Shown here piece after piece: positions 23,132-35,571 of a stretch of DNA of 64,000 nucleotides. Every line of letters starts with the position of its first letter. Within the stretch, counting starts at the first letter, position 1. Made by a program: the position numbers and the translations under genes. Below the pieces are notes generated by a model. The model saw only the letters and a list, made by a program, of their open reading frames with translations. It did not search any database and was not told the origin of the DNA. The DNA is from Posidonia oceanica (Eukaryota; Streptophyta; Magnoliopsida; Alismatales; Posidoniaceae): the NCBI GenBank assembly GCA_037176725.1, contig JAZBRS010000026.1, forward strand, positions 151,415,501-151,479,500. The letters are read 5' to 3'.

Positions 23132-24523
23132 CAACCCCCAACTTTTGAGTTCAACAGTTCTACTAAGGACAAGAAAGCTTCTGAAAAGTAGGAACATTCC
23201 AATCGACTAAGTTTGATGATCATGAAGCATGTCATTCTGAAAACCTTCAGGGGCACACTGTCCGAAGAGATGAATGCCTAGGTGTTTCTCGGTAACCTTA
23301 AGAAATGATTTGCCAAGAATGAAAAGACGGAAACTAGTATGCTTTTGACAAATTTGGTTTCTATGAGGTACAAAGTCAAGGGAAACATAAGAGAGTACAT
23401 TATGGAAATGTCTCACATTTCTTCGAAACTAAAAGTACTTAAGTTAGAGCTATCGGAAGACTTACTCATGCATTTAGTTTTGATCTCTCTTCCTGTACAA
23501 TTCAGTCAATTCAAGATCAGAATGAGAAATGGACTCTTAATGAGCTCATTTTGCATTGTGTGCAAGTGGAAGAGAGACTGAAGAAAGACAAGACAAAGAG
23601 TGCTCACCTGGCTTCCACCTCTTAAGACAAAGGCAAAAGAAAACTAAAGCCCAATGAAACTGTAGGTGTTTCACACAAGAAGCAATAGAGGCAGCTTGAG
23701 TTTACCTGCCACTTTTGCAAGAAAGGTGGGCACCAAAAGGAAGACGTTACCAAGTATCACGCTTGGTGTGCTAACAAAGGTACATCTTTTTCTTTGGTTT
23801 GTTCTGAAGTTAATATAACTTCTGCACCTAGACATACTTGGTGGATAGATTCCGATGCAACTACTCACATAAGTGTGTCTATGCAAGGTTGCCTAAGTTA
23901 TCGAACACCAAGTGATGGTAAAAGATACATCTTTGTGGGTGGCGGTAATAAAGTTGAAATGGAAGCTATTGGTCATTTTAGATTGTTGCGAATTGGTTGT
24001 TATTTAGATTTGAAAGAGACTTATGTTGTACCGTCATTTAGGTGGAATTTAATTTTTGTTTCTATTTTGGACAAATTTGGATACTCTAGTCTTCAAGGAA
24101 ATGGGAAATTTAATCTTTTTCAAGATTCTAATCTTATTGACACTGGTTCTTTGGTTAATAATGATAATCTATATTTACTTGATGCAATAGCTTCTTATAA
24201 TGAAACCTTCCATTCGACATCAAGAGGTACAAAGCGAAAATTGAGTGAAAATTCTACTTTGCTATGGCATAAGCGCTTGGTCATATCTCTAAACAACGAA
24301 TAAAGAGGCTTGTGTCAAATGAAATTCTTCCTTCTCTAGACTCGGCAGACTCCAAGTTTGCATTGAGTGTATTAAGGGAAAATAAACCAATGTTAGGAGA
24401 TTAGGTGTTAATAGGTGTTCATATGTCTTAGAACTAATACATAAGGATATTTGTGGACCATTCCCTACAACATCTTGGAATGGTCGACAATACTTTATTA
24501 CGTTCATAAATGACTATTCACGT
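23132..24523 (+). pseudogene. Copia-A gag (rest), protease and start of integrase
   Basis: Resumes the gag frame broken at 16819. Readable gag blocks are HSNRLSLMIMKHV, FAKNEKTETSMLL, GNIREYIMEMSHISSKLKVL and ELSEDLLMHLVLISLP. A zinc knuckle follows at about 23702-23750 (CHFCKKGGH) but lacks the last cysteine. Protease: WWIDSDATTHIS near 23840 has DSD instead of the active-site DSG. Pre-integrase: LLWHKRL at about 24260, then a frameshift. Integrase begins with LELIHKDICGPF and ITFINDYSR and is cut at 24523 by the Tat-type LTR. Stops at several places confirm loss of function. Confidence 0.88.
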
Positions 24524-26640
24524 TGTAGACATCCCGATTTGACGCCGCTCGCAGACGAATTTCTCCAGAAGAGCTCGCTCCGGTCGCGGCAAGGCATTAC
24601 CCAACCATCTTCCCTAAAACCAGCCTAAATCCCACACAAAAATCCCAAACTTAGCCCAACGCCTCAAAACCTAGCCCAACACCTCAAAACCACGGAACCA
24701 AAAGCCCATACCCACATAATGGCCCAAGTGTGCAGGGAACGGGCTCAAGAGCAGCAAAAGCCTTTGACATAGTCTTAGTGCGAATAGCAAGCGTCATTTC
24801 TTGGCGCATCTAGCCTGCGGAGATAGCCAGTGGAAACAACTGGCGCGTGTCAGCGGCGTCCTCAATCGGCGCTTATTGCTGGCATGGAGTCCTGTGTCAA
24901 ATTAAACTCAGTAAGCTCAACAGTCCTTCCTGCACATCGGCGACCCTTCACGCGCAGCCATGCACTGTACCGGCTCGCTTTCGACGCCCTCTGCAGCACG
25001 CCTTGGTATCACCACTCCCTGCACGCCCTAACAACTCAGCTGCACGCTTCCTCCTGCCGACCACCTGCAGCACGCAATAGAAGGGGGAGGAGAAGAAAAC
25101 GATCCTCTCGGCTGGCTCTCGAGGAGAAAAAAAACACAGCAATTGTCCTACACAACAAGCATTCCTGGCGCTCCTCAGCCCTCGTCTGGCTTTCCCCGCA
25201 CTGTCCAGTGACCCCGAGCGTTTGCCACCACCGCAACACTTCCTCCTCCCTTCCACCTTCGACCACACCTACTGAATCACCCAAGCAACCAACACACTCA
25301 TTGCACCACACCCAGCCACCGCAAACCATACCTCACTCAGCCTTCCCCAAGCATCACCGACCACCACCTAGCCTCTGCCTCTGTCGCCCGAGCGTCGATG
25401 CCACCGGAGCACGCCGCCGTGAGCCACACCGGAAGGGACAACCCACCTGTCAACACAGGTGAGCCTTCGTCCCATGGTTTCGTTTCTTTTCTTTTTTTCT
25501 TGCTTGTCGTCATGTTTCCAGTGCTTGCTTGCATAGCATTCAATCTGGTTTATCGACGTTTTTCATCTCCATTGCTCTGATTGCACTTTGTTCTTTCGCT
25601 GGTGACAGGTTCGTGAGTGTGTGAGGCCGTAGGTCCTTGACCATGAACCGGGTCCCATCTCCGCACGTGTGCCTAGCTCTCACCTCCTCTCCAACGCTCT
25701 AGGCACCTCCATGACCTCGTCGCAGTCACGCTTCGACCAGTAGCATGGCAATGGTTGGAGGGAGCCTGCGTCGCAGTGAGGTGGACGGTGGGAATAGGCC
25801 GGCATAGGTTTTGGCTTTCCGTTCATTTGCGTCGCATCCCCGCATTGTCGCTCGGCTCCTCCACTGATGTCGGAATGACCTTTCGGAGCTCGCAGCCCAG
25901 CTTTCATGGCTGTGGGTATCGACTAAACCCAATGGCAACCAGTGGAGACGGATGGAATCATGCATGCATTCTAGATCCTGTAAAAAGCATTAGGACCACT
26001 CATCATCATGTTGTCTTGCTTCCTCGATTGATGCTTGATGATTTTGTGGCTTTACTTCGCCGAAATTTTGCGATGAAGTTCTCAGTCTACGTCTGCAACA
26101 ACTGGAGTGCAACTTCCTAGCATGATATCCAGGCGGCGACCACTAGCGACCAGCGCTAGCATGGGTACCAGGCGGATAATACTAGTGCGCATACCAGGCA
26201 CAAGTCAACTAGTTCAGAGCACACAGACTGAAGAACTGAGCATGGTTTTCCTTTGTTTTCGTTGCTTGTCTGTGACTTTTACCTCTGATTTGATATTGTC
26301 CACATGTTTTGAACATCATGACATGGCATTCCACATCAAGCATGCATTTCTAGCATGTATCCTATAACATCAAGCACCCATTTGCATGGCATAGCATTGT
26401 TTGCATTAAGCATACCTTAAGAGGCATAATCGCCTACATTGGCCACATGCGAGCGAACAAGCCTAAAAAGACTGACTTTCGGGCGCATGGGGGTGCCTAA
26501 CACCTTTTCCATGTGTAACAGGAGTCTTTACCCTTTCTCTGGGCCGTAATGACCATTGTGTCCTTCATCCATTAGCACGAGTCATACATTTTGCAACACA
26601 TCGCATGCATAATCATGTTTTTCCTCGATTTTCCTCGCTT
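24524..26640 (+). mobile_element. Tat/Ogre-type LTR, 3'-truncated
   Basis: Starts TGTAGACATCCCGATTTGAC, directly after cacgt of the Copia-A integrase. The distal part (about 26470-26640) contains gggggtgcctaacacc, gtgtaacaggagtc and ctgggccgtaatgacc. These are the reverse-strand equivalents of blocks at 17530-17600 and 46780-46850. It stops near 26640, before the segment that precedes the LTR end in the other copies, and no second cacgt is seen, so the 3' end is deleted. The long frame at 24830-25462 starts with TTG, is low complexity, and is not considered a gene. Confidence 0.78.
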
Positions 26641-27777
26641 AAGACTGCAGCTTACATAATAAATAGAGTACCAACTAAAGCAGTGGCTAGAACCCCTTAT
26701 GAATTATGGGTTGGGAAGAAACCCATCATAAAGCATCTTCATCTGTAGGGTTGTCTAGCTGAGGCTAGGCCTTAAGTCTAATGAGAAGAAATTGGACTCT
26801 AGGATAGTTAGTTGCTATTTTGTTAGATATTCTAAGAGGTCTAGGGACTTTAAGATTTATGATCCCACTACTAGGTCATTTTTCGAGACGGGTAATGCTA
26901 GGTTTCTTGAGAAAGTAGAGTTTGAAGGGGAAGATAAGGGTAGAGACATTGTCTTTGAAGAGGAATTTATTTCTCTTCCTGTAGTTGCTATTAACGATGA
27001 TCCGGAATTAATTCTTGATATGTTCAAGAGGCAAATCCAGAGCAAGACATTATTGATCATCTCCCCATTCAAGAAGAACAAATTCAACTCTCTCAAAAGT
27101 CAATGCCACTTAGGAGGTTCACTAGAGAGAAGAGAAGTGCGATTTCAGATGATTATGTCGTATTTCTCCAGAAACATAAAGTTGATTATGACATGATGGA
27201 TGACGATCCGATCACCGTCCATCAAGCAATCAATAGTTTCGACTTTCAAAAGTGGATAGATGCCATGAATGATGAGTTTAAATCTATAAAGAACAATGAC
27301 GTTTGGGATTTTATTCCATTACCTGAAGGCGCGAAACTCATTAGTTACAAATGGATATTTAAAACTAAGAGAGATTCGCAAGGTAATGTGGAGAGATATA
27401 AAACTCGTCTTGTCATTAAAGGATTTATTCAAAGGGAAAGCATTGATTATAAAGAAACTTTCTCTCTCGTTTCATTGAAAGATTCTTTTCGGATTATTAT
27501 GGTATTAGTTGCTCATTTTAACCTTGAGCTACATCAAATGGATGTAAGAACGACGTTTCTCAATGATAACATTGATGAGACAATCCATATGGTGCAACCA
27601 GAACACGTTGCATTAGGTGACGCAAAGAAAATGGTTTGCAAACTTAAGAAGTCTATTTATGGTTTAAAGCAAGCATCTCATCAATGGTATTACAAATTTC
27701 ATCAAGTTGTCATCTCGTTTGATTTTGAGATGAATTTGTAGATGATTGTGTATATCATAAGTTTAGTGAGAGTAAAT
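26641..27777 (+). pseudogene. Copia-A integrase C-terminus and reverse transcriptase, N-terminal part
   Basis: Picks up at KTAAYIINRVPTKAVARTPY, the copia integrase tail, followed by ELWVGKKP and LHL. About a hundred residues between here and the break at 24523 are missing, including the integrase catalytic core. The linker then runs through RDFKIYDPTTRSFFETGNAR. Reverse transcriptase starts near 27230 with FQKWIDAMNDEFKSI, then WIFKTKRDSQGNVERYKTRL, HQMDVRTTFLND and KSIYGLKQASHQWYYKFH. The frame has stops and is cut at 27777 by the Tekay-type solo LTR, just before the catalytic YVDD. Confidence 0.88.
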
Positions 27778-30072
27778 TGTAATATCTTGATTTTCCATAA
27801 TATAATTTGAGTTAATATATATTTTTGGAAAATCAATTCCCTTGTTTGTTGTGTTGGTGTTTGTTTTTCTCTGATGGTTTTTTCTCTGACTCCTCGAAGC
27901 TGTTTGGTGTGGCTGAGAGAAAGTGAGGGCTTGTTGGAATGAAAGTTGGGGGCTTGTGCGTGTTTTCGTGGTGAGAATGGTTGGGAACGTAATTTTTCCA
28001 TTTTCCTCACCCGTGCTTCCCCACCTTTCCCTTCCTTTCCCTTCTTTCTTTTCTTTCTTCTCCATTTTTCTTCCACCACCACCTGATGACCACAGCCACC
28101 TTTGAGGATCGTCGGTAGTCGACGGAGGAAGAGGAGGAGAGGTTGGCGCCTAGAGGAGGAGCGGAGGTGTGCCAGAGAGGGGTCTTGTGCCCGACGGCCT
28201 GTGGAGGTGGTTTTGCTCCCAGAGGCTAGAGTTGGAGGAGAAGACCTCACCGAAGTTGGTGCGTGTCCTCCCTATTGTTTTCCTTTTGAAAATCATGCCT
28301 AAAAGCTTGTAATGTATGTGATGTACCTATGCCATGTTGAATGTGGGATTTTATTGTGGTTTTATGTGATTTTTGGTTGTATGTGGCTTGAATGGGATTT
28401 TGGTTCGTTTTTTAACCTCAGAGCTTTGCAAATCTATATCTTGAACTCTACAAGTCGGATCTAACTGATTTTGGGTTCATTGGATAGGGATTTTCGTAGG
28501 CTACTATTCTATGGATTTTCAGAATTTTTGCCATTCGAGTGCTTCATCTCCTATCCGTTTTTATTCAGCAGGTTCATACTGATTTTTCTGTGGCGTAGGC
28601 TGTGTTGCCAAGGCCTTAAGTTCTGATTTATTTGTTGGAATCCTGCATGATTGGGGGTGTTGGAAAGATTGTTTCAGGATCTTTGCATCCATTATTTTTA
28701 TTGAATTTTTAGAATATAGTTGCAGCTGGTATGCCCTGTTTTCCATTCAAGTTATATTCTGAATGTGTGCAGATTTTCTATTTACATAGCTGTGTTGCTT
28801 GAGTTCATATCTTTTGATCCACATGTATGATTTGGGTGATTTTGGATTCGTTGGACAGGAAATTTCATTGGGTTCAAGCATGTTTAATTTCAGAATTTTT
28901 GAGGTTCATTTAATGTGCCCTTTTTCAGTTCTTTTATAGCAGATTTTGAGTTCTGTTATTTTCATAAATGGGATTTCCTTAATGCTTTTGCTATGTAGAA
29001 TCAAAAGAATAGCTTGCCATGTTTTTGTTCACTTGGATGAGGTATTATTACCTTGATCTATTGTATTTTTTTGTGATTTGTGGATTTATCGTGTTTTGAG
29101 ATGGTTTTATGGGTATTTTGATGATATGCTAGATTTGTGAATAAAGAGAAAGGATTTTGAAAAGATTTCCAAAAGATTTTGGAAAAGAGATACATGTTTG
29201 TAAAAAGAGATTGGAAATGATTTCCGTGGTTTTGTGGCCAAGAGTCCGAAGCTTCTGACTGGTAGATAGGAGTGTTTGAACACACCTAGTGGCTCGAGAG
29301 TCAGAAGGCCTAGGTTGAGGTTAGCGGTACAGCAGGACCCGTTGAAACAGATGGATTACCCTCTGTACCGGTGCTGGCTGGGGCTGGGGTTAGAGTCCCC
29401 AGACGCTAGGGCACCACAAGGGCGTCAGAGTACGTCACCCCGTATTGATGATGTTAATCATGAAAATGATTATGATGATTGAGGGACGAGTTCCTGAGTC
29501 GGTTGTTCTCCCACACGAGGTAGACTTTCGTGGCAGTACAATTGAGTGGATTCTTGTGACATCAGCAACTGCTTGTGGGCCAGTATCGTTCACCTATGTC
29601 TAAGGTGTTCGGTGATATTTGGAATCGATGTGTGTGTGAGTGTGGATTTGAGGCAGATTTGTGCTGGCATGGATTTATAGAAAATGAGTTGACTTTGTAA
29701 AAGCATGTGATTTTATAAAAATGAATGTTATGCTTTTAAATAGCATGGATTACCGTGGTTTATGATGGTTTTGGATTCTTATTGTCTTAGATGATATTTT
29801 CTGCTTCCGTTTGCCGTAGTTTTAGGTGGCACGTACTAAGTGACTTAGATGTTACTCACGCGTGTTTGTGTTTTGGTTTTCAGGTGCAGGGTCGAAGTAC
29901 AGTCCAGCCTGGTGCATGTTTAGGAGCCACGTAGCCGCACACTGGGGATCTTGGGAAGTTTTGTAAAAGTTTTAAATTTATCCTCAAATGTAATTAAATG
30001 TTTATTTATTAAATGATTGTTTAATATTATTTGGGTAAAGTTGGTACTGTGGAATCGCACCGGGGTGTGACA
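27778..30072 (+). mobile_element. Solo LTR, Tekay/Del-type
   Basis: Starts TGTAATATCTTGATTTTCC and ends GGGGTGTGACA. The TSD TAAAT is perfect (27773-27777 and 30073-30077). Length is 2295 bp with no coding region. The start matches the solo LTR at 4634, and the blocks at 29350-29450 (taccggtgctgg, ggctggggttagagtcccc, gggcgtcagagtacgtcaccc) match 5970-6050. Unlike its relatives it lacks the CGG-N4-CCG palindrome cluster. Confidence 0.93.
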
Positions 30073-30077
30073 TAAAT

Positions 30078-31005
30078 ATATTTTCCTGGTCTTGTATGTT
30101 GACAGCATACTTCTTGCCACTAATGATATGAACTTACTTAAAGAGACGAAGAAATTTTTCTTAAAAAAATTTGAGATGAAATACCTTGGAGAAGTTTTTT
30201 GTATTAGGAATCCAAATACTTTGGGATCAATCTCAAAGTGTTCTTGGATTATCATAAAAGGACTATATAGAAAAAATCTTTAAAAGATATGGTATGAGTG
30301 GGTGTAAGCCAGGAATACTCCTGTAGCTAAGGGAGATAAATTTAGTCTCAAACAGTGCCCTAAGAATGATTTTGAACATAAGGAAATGCAGAAGATTCTC
30401 TATGCTTCGGCAATTAGGAGTCTTATATATGGATCACTGGAAAGCTGTTAAGTGGGTTATGCAGTATTTGCAAAGAACTAAAGACTCCGTACTTATGTAT
30501 AGGAAATGGGATCAGTTAGAGATCATTGGGCATTCTGATTCTGATTTCGTTGAATGTCATGATAGTCGTAGATTCACTCAAGCTATGTATACTTACTAGC
30601 AGGTGGAGCTATATCATGGAAAAGTATCAAGCAGATACTTATAGTTTTTTCTACTATGGCAGATGAGTCTATAGCATGCTATGAGGCATCCAATTAGGGA
30701 ATATGGCTAAGGAATTTTGTCAAGGGTTTACGGATTGTAGATGGAATTGAAAGACCACTTAGGCTATATTGTGACAATAAATCTACGATGCTGTATTCCA
30801 ATAACAACAAGAGCTCATCAAAGTCTAAGCATATAGACATTAAGTTCCTTGTTGTGAAAGAAAGAATTCAGGATGGCCAGTTGTCTATAGAATATATTGG
30901 GACAAACTCATTGTGGATCCGCTTACTAAGGAAGTACCACCCAAGGTCTTTCATGAGTATGTTACTCACATGATTGTTGTACCATTTGATGATGTATCAG
31001 TTTAG
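30078..31005 (+). pseudogene. Copia-A reverse transcriptase C-terminus and RNase H
   Basis: Continues the reverse transcriptase across the solo LTR: IFLVLYVDSILLATNDMN has YVDS in place of the catalytic YVDD (30095-30106), then FEMKYLGE. RNase H follows with several frame changes: SAIRSLIYGS, GAISWKS, LRLYCDNKS, KHIDIKFLVVKERIQDGQL and IEYIGT. The tail (PPKVFHEYVTHM) ends near 31005. Confidence 0.85.
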
Positions 31006-31366
31006 TGGGAGTTTGTATTTGGATACTCTATTGTAATAGACATTGTTTTCTACAGAAATAAAGGTTTTGGTTATTTACATTCTGGATATTTATGTTGATC
31101 TTACTAAAGAATAAGGTTGGACTAGTTGAATATGGACGTGTTAAATCACTTCGCCTAAATTCCATGCTACACATCCACATTTGATTTGTGTCATTAGTTG
31201 TATTAGCATTAGTAACCATTGTGGGTTGAATTACAGCCAAAATAATGAAAATCTCTTTGATCCTATGTTGGTACGGTTGATGGAATGAATTGTAAGATGT
31301 CTTGATTAAATAGTCATTTTGAGCTCATAAGGTTTTAATGCTTTAATTGTTAATTTTATGTGTGGT

Positions 31367-31379
31367 TCAAGTGAGAGAT
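31367..31379 (+). other. Copia-A polypurine tract
   Basis: The sequence aagtgagagat immediately precedes the 3' LTR. Copia elements normally have a purine run such as AGTGGGAGA here, so one base is changed. It primes plus-strand synthesis in this family. Confidence 0.75.
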
Positions 31380-31846
31380 TGTTAGGTTAAAATCCAATAA
31401 AATATGAACCAATATAAAATCAATTAAAGTATTGTAGGCTATTTTGAAATTAGGCTCATTAATAGTGATCTATTTGGTTTTAGGTTGAGCCTATTAATAT
31501 CTTAAGTAGTGTGGGTTAATTGTGTAGAGACCATTTGACATATTTTTATTTGTTGATGGACCGATTAGAAATATGTAAAAATATACATTCTATAAATAGA
31601 GGTCTTGGTCTCCAAACTTTACATTTTTTTTATCTCTCATCTCTCTCACCCCATCTTGAGAAAGACAAAGGACAAAGGAGATGTGCGGTGATTTGGAAGT
31701 CTAGTTCCCATATATGTGATGAAGAATGTTTTTTCGATTTTCACATGAATTCAGACATATATTATATTTTGTGATGATTGATTTAATCTTGAAAATAAAA
31801 TTTTAATATATAAAATTCATACGTTATTTAAATTCTATTTTTGACC
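31380..31846 (+). repeat. Copia-A 3' LTR
   Basis: Starts TGTTAGGTTAAAATCC and parallels 14951-15433 throughout, including catttgacatatttttatttg and cattctataaat. Its end reads GACC where the 5' copy has AACA, so the terminal CA is lost by mutation. Confidence 0.9.
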
Positions 31847-31869
31847 GACTCCATTTTCGAATGTCCCTT

Positions 31870-32420
31870 TGATTGTGGAAGTGCTTCAACTACTAGGGTT
31901 TCGGCCCATCAACTAACAGTTAATGCCTAGTGCATGGTCCTTTACTAGGTGGTCTAGATGGCGCAGTGGAAGAAAGGAGCTAACTCCCAAGTCTTTCATA
32001 GCTACTGTTCTACTAAAAGGGAGGACAATGCATTCCTGCACCTAACATGGCGTCCCGATCAACCAAACTTGGTTAGTCAGTCTTCTGTCAAGGGTCGGAA
32101 AGGCAACTTCTTCTTTGTTGGATGGGACCCTTCCGGGGTTTTTCTGGAGGTCTTTCACCACACATGTGAACCTTTCAACGCCTTGACTGGTGACGTTGTA
32201 CGCCTACTCGGACGATTGCTCAATGGATCTAGATAGCTCTAGCGAGAGTGCAAGTATTTTCCCCTTGTTGGGAGGTGCCATGGCGTCAGTCCAAGTTGCC
32301 TAGGTGCCTCATCCTACAGATTCCGTAGCCGACCCCTTCCCCGAAGGGCTAAAGGGGACCTCGTCAAAATGGCCCTTCTAAGAAGACGAGGAAAGAAGGG
32401 GAGAAGGTCGATGATAGCAG
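31870..32420 (+). pseudogene. Remnant of a putative gypsy-type transposon protein
   Basis: Readable pieces are AHQLTVNAW at about 31905 and KGRKGNFFFVGWD at about 32090, inside a 92-codon frame (31958-32236). They resemble the plant 'putative gypsy type transposon' region, which has a QL-PNAW block and then a KGWK-FFFV block. Stops before and after leave no usable gene. The assignment rests on two short blocks only. Confidence 0.4.
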
Positions 32421-35400
32421 TAGTGTAAGTGACAGTTGTTGTCACTCTTCTTCTTCTTCTTGTAGTGGAGTTGTAAACCCTAGAAGGGGGGAGGCAGGAA
32501 TGGGTGGGGTGTTGCTGAATTGTTGAGGCATGAGTATATGCAAACCTTTTCTTTAGTTGGGCGCCTGGGTTGAACTTCTAATGTAAAACCAACACAAAGA
32601 AGGACCTTTTAAAGTTTGAATTTGTGATATTTTATACCATCAACATATCACATATACATAATTTTATTTATTAATAAGTATTTATGATATCATGATGAAG
32701 TCATTAGTTGAACTAATTGAACTGGACCGGTAGCAAAAATGATTCATACTCTAGTCTAGTTCTGATAACATTGGTACATTGAACATGGTGACTAGTGCAA
32801 AAGACCTCAAGGAGAAGGGTACAGTGCTAATATAAAGAAAGAAACACTTTGGATGATAAAAGGAACATGCTTGAAGAATCGGACCCTCATAAACTCTAGT
32901 TTGTCATGGAGGATTTGTTCTGAGCTTTCTTCTTTCAACTTTTGTGTTAATAAGGTGTTACAAATGATAATTCAAAATTGCCTAAAATTAACTGTGATCC
33001 TTGTTCCAGTGAGTACATCCTTATCCTAATTAAAATATAAGTCAAGTAGCAATGTTTAGAAATTTTTTGTTCTAGAGTAGGTTACTCATCTACTACTGAA
33101 AAGTAATATGAATCAAATTCCATTATTTCTACAACAACAAGTCAAAAACAATAATTCCATATCAAATTTAAAATGAAAGATACAAATGCTGAAATTAAAA
33201 ATTGCTTGATTTATAATTCCAACTTCAACTGAAACAAAAGAAAATCTCAGAACATATGTCACATGTAGGAATGAGATCCATTGAAGTTGATTCTTCACAA
33301 ATCTATTTCAGTAAAAAAAGGAAGAGATAAAAGTAGTGTTTAGAAACGTTTGGTTTTGTTAGATTGTGGGATGAAAGTGCTGATTTTTTAACCAAAATCC
33401 CTGCATCTTACATACAATTGTCCTAAAGATAGGGTTTTATCATATTGATAGGTGTATGAGAGTGCGTGGTTTTTTTTTTCCAATAGATACCACCCAACCT
33501 TGATTGACCTTTCTGTACAGCAAATAGGAATGGTTAGTGTGATCAAGATAAAAAATTTATATTTATAGAAAACAAAGTTGAGGATGTCTAAGGACGTAAC
33601 TGAACTCAAGACCAACCTTGACACTATCTAATATAGGTAACCATACATAACCCCGTATCGAAAACACCGAAATTGAAAAAATCGATCAAAACGAACCGCA
33701 GCCCAGGTGCAAATTGAAACCATCACCTAATCATCATCTTATTATTTTTCATTTATTTGATGTTGAAAGTTGAAAGATAAGACAGTAGATAACTACATGG
33801 ACAGATTACTTTCTTTGACGGACGAATACTGCTTGCTGCGTTGGAGAAAAGCTATTTCCTAGAAATTAATAGAGGACAGAGTAAAATATTATAATTAAGC
33901 AGAAAAGCCACACACACACACACACACTCGAAAAGCCATTGTTCCCTTTTTTTCCTGTCGTTGTTTTTGACTCCTGAATTGCCGGAGACAATTAATAGAC
34001 CCATCTCTATGAATGTTTATCCCGCAATTATCTTATGCAACATGTGTTTCTATAGATTAATTGTCGCGTACTCAACTAAGTAGTCGGCCCTTCCAAGTAT
34101 TCTAGATGTCTATCACGTACTGATTTCTCTTTCGTTTCCAATTCGGACAAGCTTGAATATCTAGTTCCAGGTTGCGACGCAACTTATCATGAGCTGGCTT
34201 TCTTGCACTGAGATGCAGTCATATATGCACGTAATATCATCACGTTGTAACTTCTTAACGGAGGAGGATTTCAAGACCCAAGCGGTGTACGTAGTTTGGA
34301 GGATGTGTTCAACAACCGGCAACAGCAGTCGGATGGAACAAGATGCCTGCCATTCGACGGTCCAGATTCTGCTTTGACGGACGATGGCGTAGGCTGACTT
34401 AACAACTCGAGCCACCATCTCCAATGCTGACTTTTTCAAGAAATGAGTACGGTTCCACTGTCAATTTAGTCAACCCAGGCGTTACCATCTGCTGACGAGT
34501 TAACGCGATAAGAATATTAAGAAAAGGGTTCAGGTTATTTTCAAAAAAAAAGAAAAAGAAACAGGTTTAAACGAATTAAGAAGAAGTTCCAGTAACAGTT
34601 TTTTTTTCTTCCCAAAGGAACCTAAGTTGATGATCATAAATATGCTAGCAGTGATAGAGGCCATCAACCGTCTCTTCGGAGACATCTGATAAAATTAGAA
34701 CGAAATGTTGATACGTACAAATCGAGAAATGTTCCAAATTTTTTATTCTCAAATAATAAAAAAAGCCATCAGCCATACATCATTGAACAATATGCTAGGT
34801 GAGCAATGACCATGCTCATTAATGTTACGATCCATTAATAATGCTGGAGGAAGACAACGTCTGGGCTCATAGTAAGTTACAAACGTCCCCAAATGATGAA
34901 AATGTCTTATGATAATAAAGGATGTCGACCATGCTGAGAGGCTCGAGAGGCTTTGGATGTTCAAGCCCTTGAACAATACTTTGCAACACTCTTTCGACCA
35001 GAAGTCTGGAACCGAGCAGTTGTATAGAAAATGGAAGCAATAGATTATTTATCAGCATGACTGAGACTTAGGTTGTGTTAGATAAAAATTATGATTTATG
35101 ATTTTTTCACTGAACCTGGCTTCGGACTGGAAGTTTACTTACCTTGGTTTTTGACTTCTAACAATTTTGTATAACATAAATTATGATGGCATCTATATAA
35201 CTAATATCAATGCATTTTCTCGTTTGGTAATGATTCTAACTATAAAATTATTTCTATTTGATTATCAAAATCATTACCAAACACAACTGTAATAACATAG
35301 TATTCTAAGCATTAATATGGAGAAATTACCTATGCAATTCATAAGCCATCTCAAGAGCAAAATAGATTGCAGGTGCATAGGCACGAGAATGAAATAAATG

Positions 35401-35478
35401 AACCTCATCCTAAGTAGCATTATGACATACATGGCAAATGCAATTAATGAGAGTCAATAAACGAGACATGCCCTCCGC

Positions 35479-35480
<2 letters not shown>
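32421..35480. other. Unassigned intergenic sequence
   Basis: AT-rich, without recognised element ends. Contains a (CA)n run at about 33908-33927. It also holds an unassigned 92-codon minus-strand frame (34439-34161) and two overlapping minus-strand frames at 35058-34749. None shows a domain I know. Confidence 0.5.
34161..34439 (-). CDS. Short unassigned open reading frame
   Basis: 92 codons, ATG at 34439 (MKKSALEMVARVVKSAYAIV), with balanced amino-acid use and a slightly higher GC content than its surroundings. No signal peptide, membrane segment or known motif is evident, and the length alone could be chance. It is listed because it is the only balanced-composition frame in a 3-kb interval without recognised repeats. 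It could be an exon remnant or nothing. Confidence 0.2.
   Translation of the reverse strand: MKKSALEMVARVVKSAYAIVRQSRIWTVEWQASCSIRLLLPVVEHILQTTYTAWVLKSSSVKKLQRDDITCIYDCISVQESQLMISCVATWN

Positions 35481-35481
<1 letters not shown>

Positions 35482-35516
<35 letters not shown>
35482..35516. repeat. (CT)n microsatellite
   Basis: About 17 CT dinucleotides in a row. Confidence 0.95.
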
Positions 35517-35519
<3 letters not shown>

Positions 35520-35571
35520 GCCACCGTAGAGTCACGCCCAATTAATGGCAATGGTACATCTCACCCTCTTA

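Larger units (their letters stand above)
14951..31846 (+). mobile_element. Copia-A: Ty1/copia element with three nested insertions
   Basis: The two LTRs (14951-15433 and 31380-31846) are clearly homologous and in the same orientation. An initiator-Met-type PBS follows the first and a polypurine tract precedes the second. Flanks gtctc (14946-14950) and gactc (31847-31851) are a TSD with one change. Gag, protease, integrase, reverse transcriptase and RNase H fragments occur in the right order between them, broken by insertions at 16820-23131, 24524 to about 26640 and 27778-30072. The uninterrupted element would be about 6 kb. Confidence 0.9.

Noticed and set aside
24830..25462. 210-codon plus-strand frame, the longest in its neighbourhood
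   Set aside because: It begins with TTG, lies wholly inside a Tat-type LTR, has low-complexity Pro, Ser and His-rich sequence, and overlaps antisense frames. No domain is visible.
32440..32470. tcttcttgtagtgg, resembling a CACTA right end
   Set aside because: It lies in a cttctt repeat, lacks sub-terminal repeats and a 3-bp duplication, and is too far from the possible left end at 11574 with full-length elements in between.
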